From the NCBI GenBank assembly GCA_003229235.1, contig QIIH01000246.1:1-5586 (forward strand): a stretch of DNA of 5,586 nucleotides, given 5' to 3'. Below the pieces are notes generated by a model. The model had not been told where the DNA came from and made no database searches. It saw nothing but the letters and a program-made list of their open reading frames with translations. The translations under genes and the position numbers were made by a program. Within the stretch, counting starts at the first letter, position 1. Every line of letters starts with the position of its first letter. Shown here one piece after another: positions 4,429 through 5,586 of this stretch. The stretch is from Flavobacteriales bacterium (GTDB lineage: Bacteria > Bacteroidota > Bacteroidia > Flavobacteriales > Flavobacteriaceae).

Positions 4429-5586
4429 ATGGATTTAAGCAATCAAGAGTTTCCTTTTGATGTAAAAATTGGATTTAAGAAGTTGTTTGATTCTTACGAG
4501 AAGCAATTAGACAATGAAAATTCACATATACAAGAACGTGCTAAGAGTGTCCTTCAAATGGCTAAGGACTTTCCATTGTTGGTTACTGGATTAAATTCGA
4601 CCGAGCAAGTAGAAGCTCATCAAGAGCAAATCGATTTTGTTTTAAGCGATCTATTTGCTCCAGTACTTCAATCTAATGAAATAAAGATTGCGTCTATTCC
4701 CTTTAAGAACTATGTTTTTAAATCGACATCTCGTTTTGATGCAATTCTAAAATTGGCAGGGAAAGATTTTAAACCAGACTTGACTACTATTGGTGAGGAC
4801 GAACTTTACATAATGAGTTGCAGTATTATCTTAGGAATGCACTATGGCAGAAAAGTAGACTTGCGCAGACCATTTCATTTTAATATCCCAGACGCCCAAG
4901 GTATTATGCGTAATTATCGCGTTTTGTATAATGGCGATTTTATTGAGTTTGTAAAAACGCCTAAGGCATTAGACCTATCAGAAGAGGATATAAACAACTT
5001 ATTAGAAAATTTCGATAATATTGATTTATGGAAAGCAAAATTTCCTCCAAAGAGCTATAACTTTAATGGCTTTGTCTTAGGAAATATGTATGATGCCACG
5101 GTAGATGTTGCACTTTCTGATTTAAAAGCAACCCTTCTAAAGCAAGAAACTTCAGGTAATTATGACATTAGAGATTTTGAGAGCATCCTCCAGGCAATTT
5201 TTAATATTAGCAGTATTAGATTAGGCTATACGGTATTTAATAAGGAAGATGATGTTTTTGAACCTATTGCTCTCAAAAAGAATATTAAAAGCCATATTCT
5301 TAATGGCGACAAAGCCCAAAAGTCCAGTCTAAGTATTTGCGAAAGTTCGTATGACTCTTTGTTTGTTAAAAACGAATTTTACTCGGTAACCGATGTGGCC
5401 AAGTATCGTAAGCTATATCCAGACAACACCCTTTACAAAAGATTACATAAACAAAAAATTGGCAGTGTAATATTGGCCGCAATTCGCAGCGAAGGGAAGG
5501 TGTTGGGAATCATGGAGTTGGTCTCTAAAGACCCGCAAGCATTAAACAGTGTTAATGCCAATAAGTTGCATGACATAATCCCGTAT
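4429..5586 (+). CDS. GAF domain-containing protein, N-terminal 386 residues (runs off right edge)
   Basis: The reading frame is open from the ATG to the window edge. An in-frame TAA at 4417-4419 and the A-rich AAAATAAAATAAAATC before the ATG fix the start. There is no signal peptide or membrane segment, so the protein is cytoplasmic. Residues 1-235 match no domain I recognise: they are acidic and mostly helical at first (about 15-80), then mixed, with a conserved-looking block at about 128-165 (MSCSIILGMHYG, then RRPFHFNIPD). Residues about 246-386 look like a GAF sensor fold: helix DIRDFESILQAIF, strand RLGYTVF, a variable loop, then the strand pair GSVILAAI and GKVLGIMELVS and the start of the last helix. 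GAF domains bind small molecules such as cyclic nucleotides or haem; no ligand can be inferred. Large GAF proteins of this kind without kinase or cyclase domains occur in Flavobacteriia, usually uncharacterised. An output domain may lie beyond the window. Confidence 0.8.
   Translation, partial: MDLSNQEFPFDVKIGFKKLFDSYEKQLDNENSHIQERAKSVLQMAKDFPLLVTGLNSTEQVEAHQEQIDFVLSDLFAPVLQSNEIKIASIPFKNYVFKSTSRFDAILKLAGKDFKPDLTTIGEDELYIMSCSIILGMHYGRKVDLRRPFHFNIPDAQGIMRNYRVLYNGDFIEFVKTPKALDLSEEDINNLLENFDNIDLWKAKFPPKSYNFNGFVLGNMYDATVDVALSDLKATLLKQETSGNYDIRDFESILQAIFNISSIRLGYTVFNKEDDVFEPIALKKNIKSHILNGDKAQKSSLSICESSYDSLFVKNEFYSVTDVAKYRKLYPDNTLYKRLHKQKIGSVILAAIRSEGKVLGIMELVSKDPQALNSVNANKLHDIIPY

Noticed and set aside
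1..5586. CRISPR array, tRNA or rRNA genes, insertion sequence or integrase, or a new multigene defence system
   Set aside because: No spaced direct repeats, cloverleaf sequence, transposase motifs or terminal repeats were seen, and the genes are single-copy-style housekeeping and envelope families in alternating orientation.

Overview
The window looks like ordinary core chromosome of a member of the Bacteroidota, most likely Flavobacteriia. Four things point there. The DNA is AT-rich. Genes lack Shine-Dalgarno-like leaders and have A-rich or very short leaders instead. Close upstream of most starts are matches to the Bacteroidota -7 promoter element TAnnTTTG. The gene families present are also typical of that group: a GlmM with an RKSNTEP loop, a DUF4369-TlpA lipoprotein, and a large cytoplasmic GAF protein with an uncharacterised N-terminal region.

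Layout from left to right. Positions 1-36 (minus) hold the first 12 codons of an ACP phosphodiesterase-like gene that runs off the left edge. Positions 37-107 are a divergent intergenic region with a clear promoter for the next gene. Positions 108-1496 (plus) encode phosphoglucosamine mutase GlmM. Positions 1493-2365 (minus) encode an LpxL/HtrB-type lipid A acyltransferase whose stop codon overlaps that of glmM. Positions 2366-2431 are a 66-bp divergent intergenic region holding an 18-bp palindrome. Positions 2432-3082 (plus) encode an apparently active rhomboid intramembrane serine protease. Positions 3083-3121 are a short convergent gap with a hairpin that begins inside the rhomboid gene. 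Positions 3122-4234 (minus) encode a periplasm-facing thioredoxin-like lipoprotein. Positions 4235-4428 are a 194-bp divergent intergenic region with promoters both ways and a 16-bp palindrome. Positions 4429 to the right edge (plus) hold the first 386 codons of a GAF-domain protein that continues outside the window.

The genes strictly alternate in direction (- + - + - +), so there is no multigene operon and each gene must have its own promoter. The shared theme is the cell envelope. GlmM makes glucosamine-1-phosphate, the precursor of UDP-GlcNAc used for both peptidoglycan and lipid A. The acyltransferase would complete lipid A using an acyl donor, normally acyl-ACP. The ACP phosphodiesterase acts on ACP itself. 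The rhomboid and the thiol-disulphide lipoprotein are membrane and periplasmic quality-control or processing proteins. This link is thematic only; nothing in the sequence shows co-regulation.

I found no mobile element, CRISPR array, tRNA, rRNA, riboswitch or toxin-antitoxin signature, and no convincing new multigene system. The items most worth a second look are the uncharacterised N-terminal half of the GAF protein, the palindromes in two divergent promoter regions, and the terminator-like hairpin inside the overlapping convergent gene ends.
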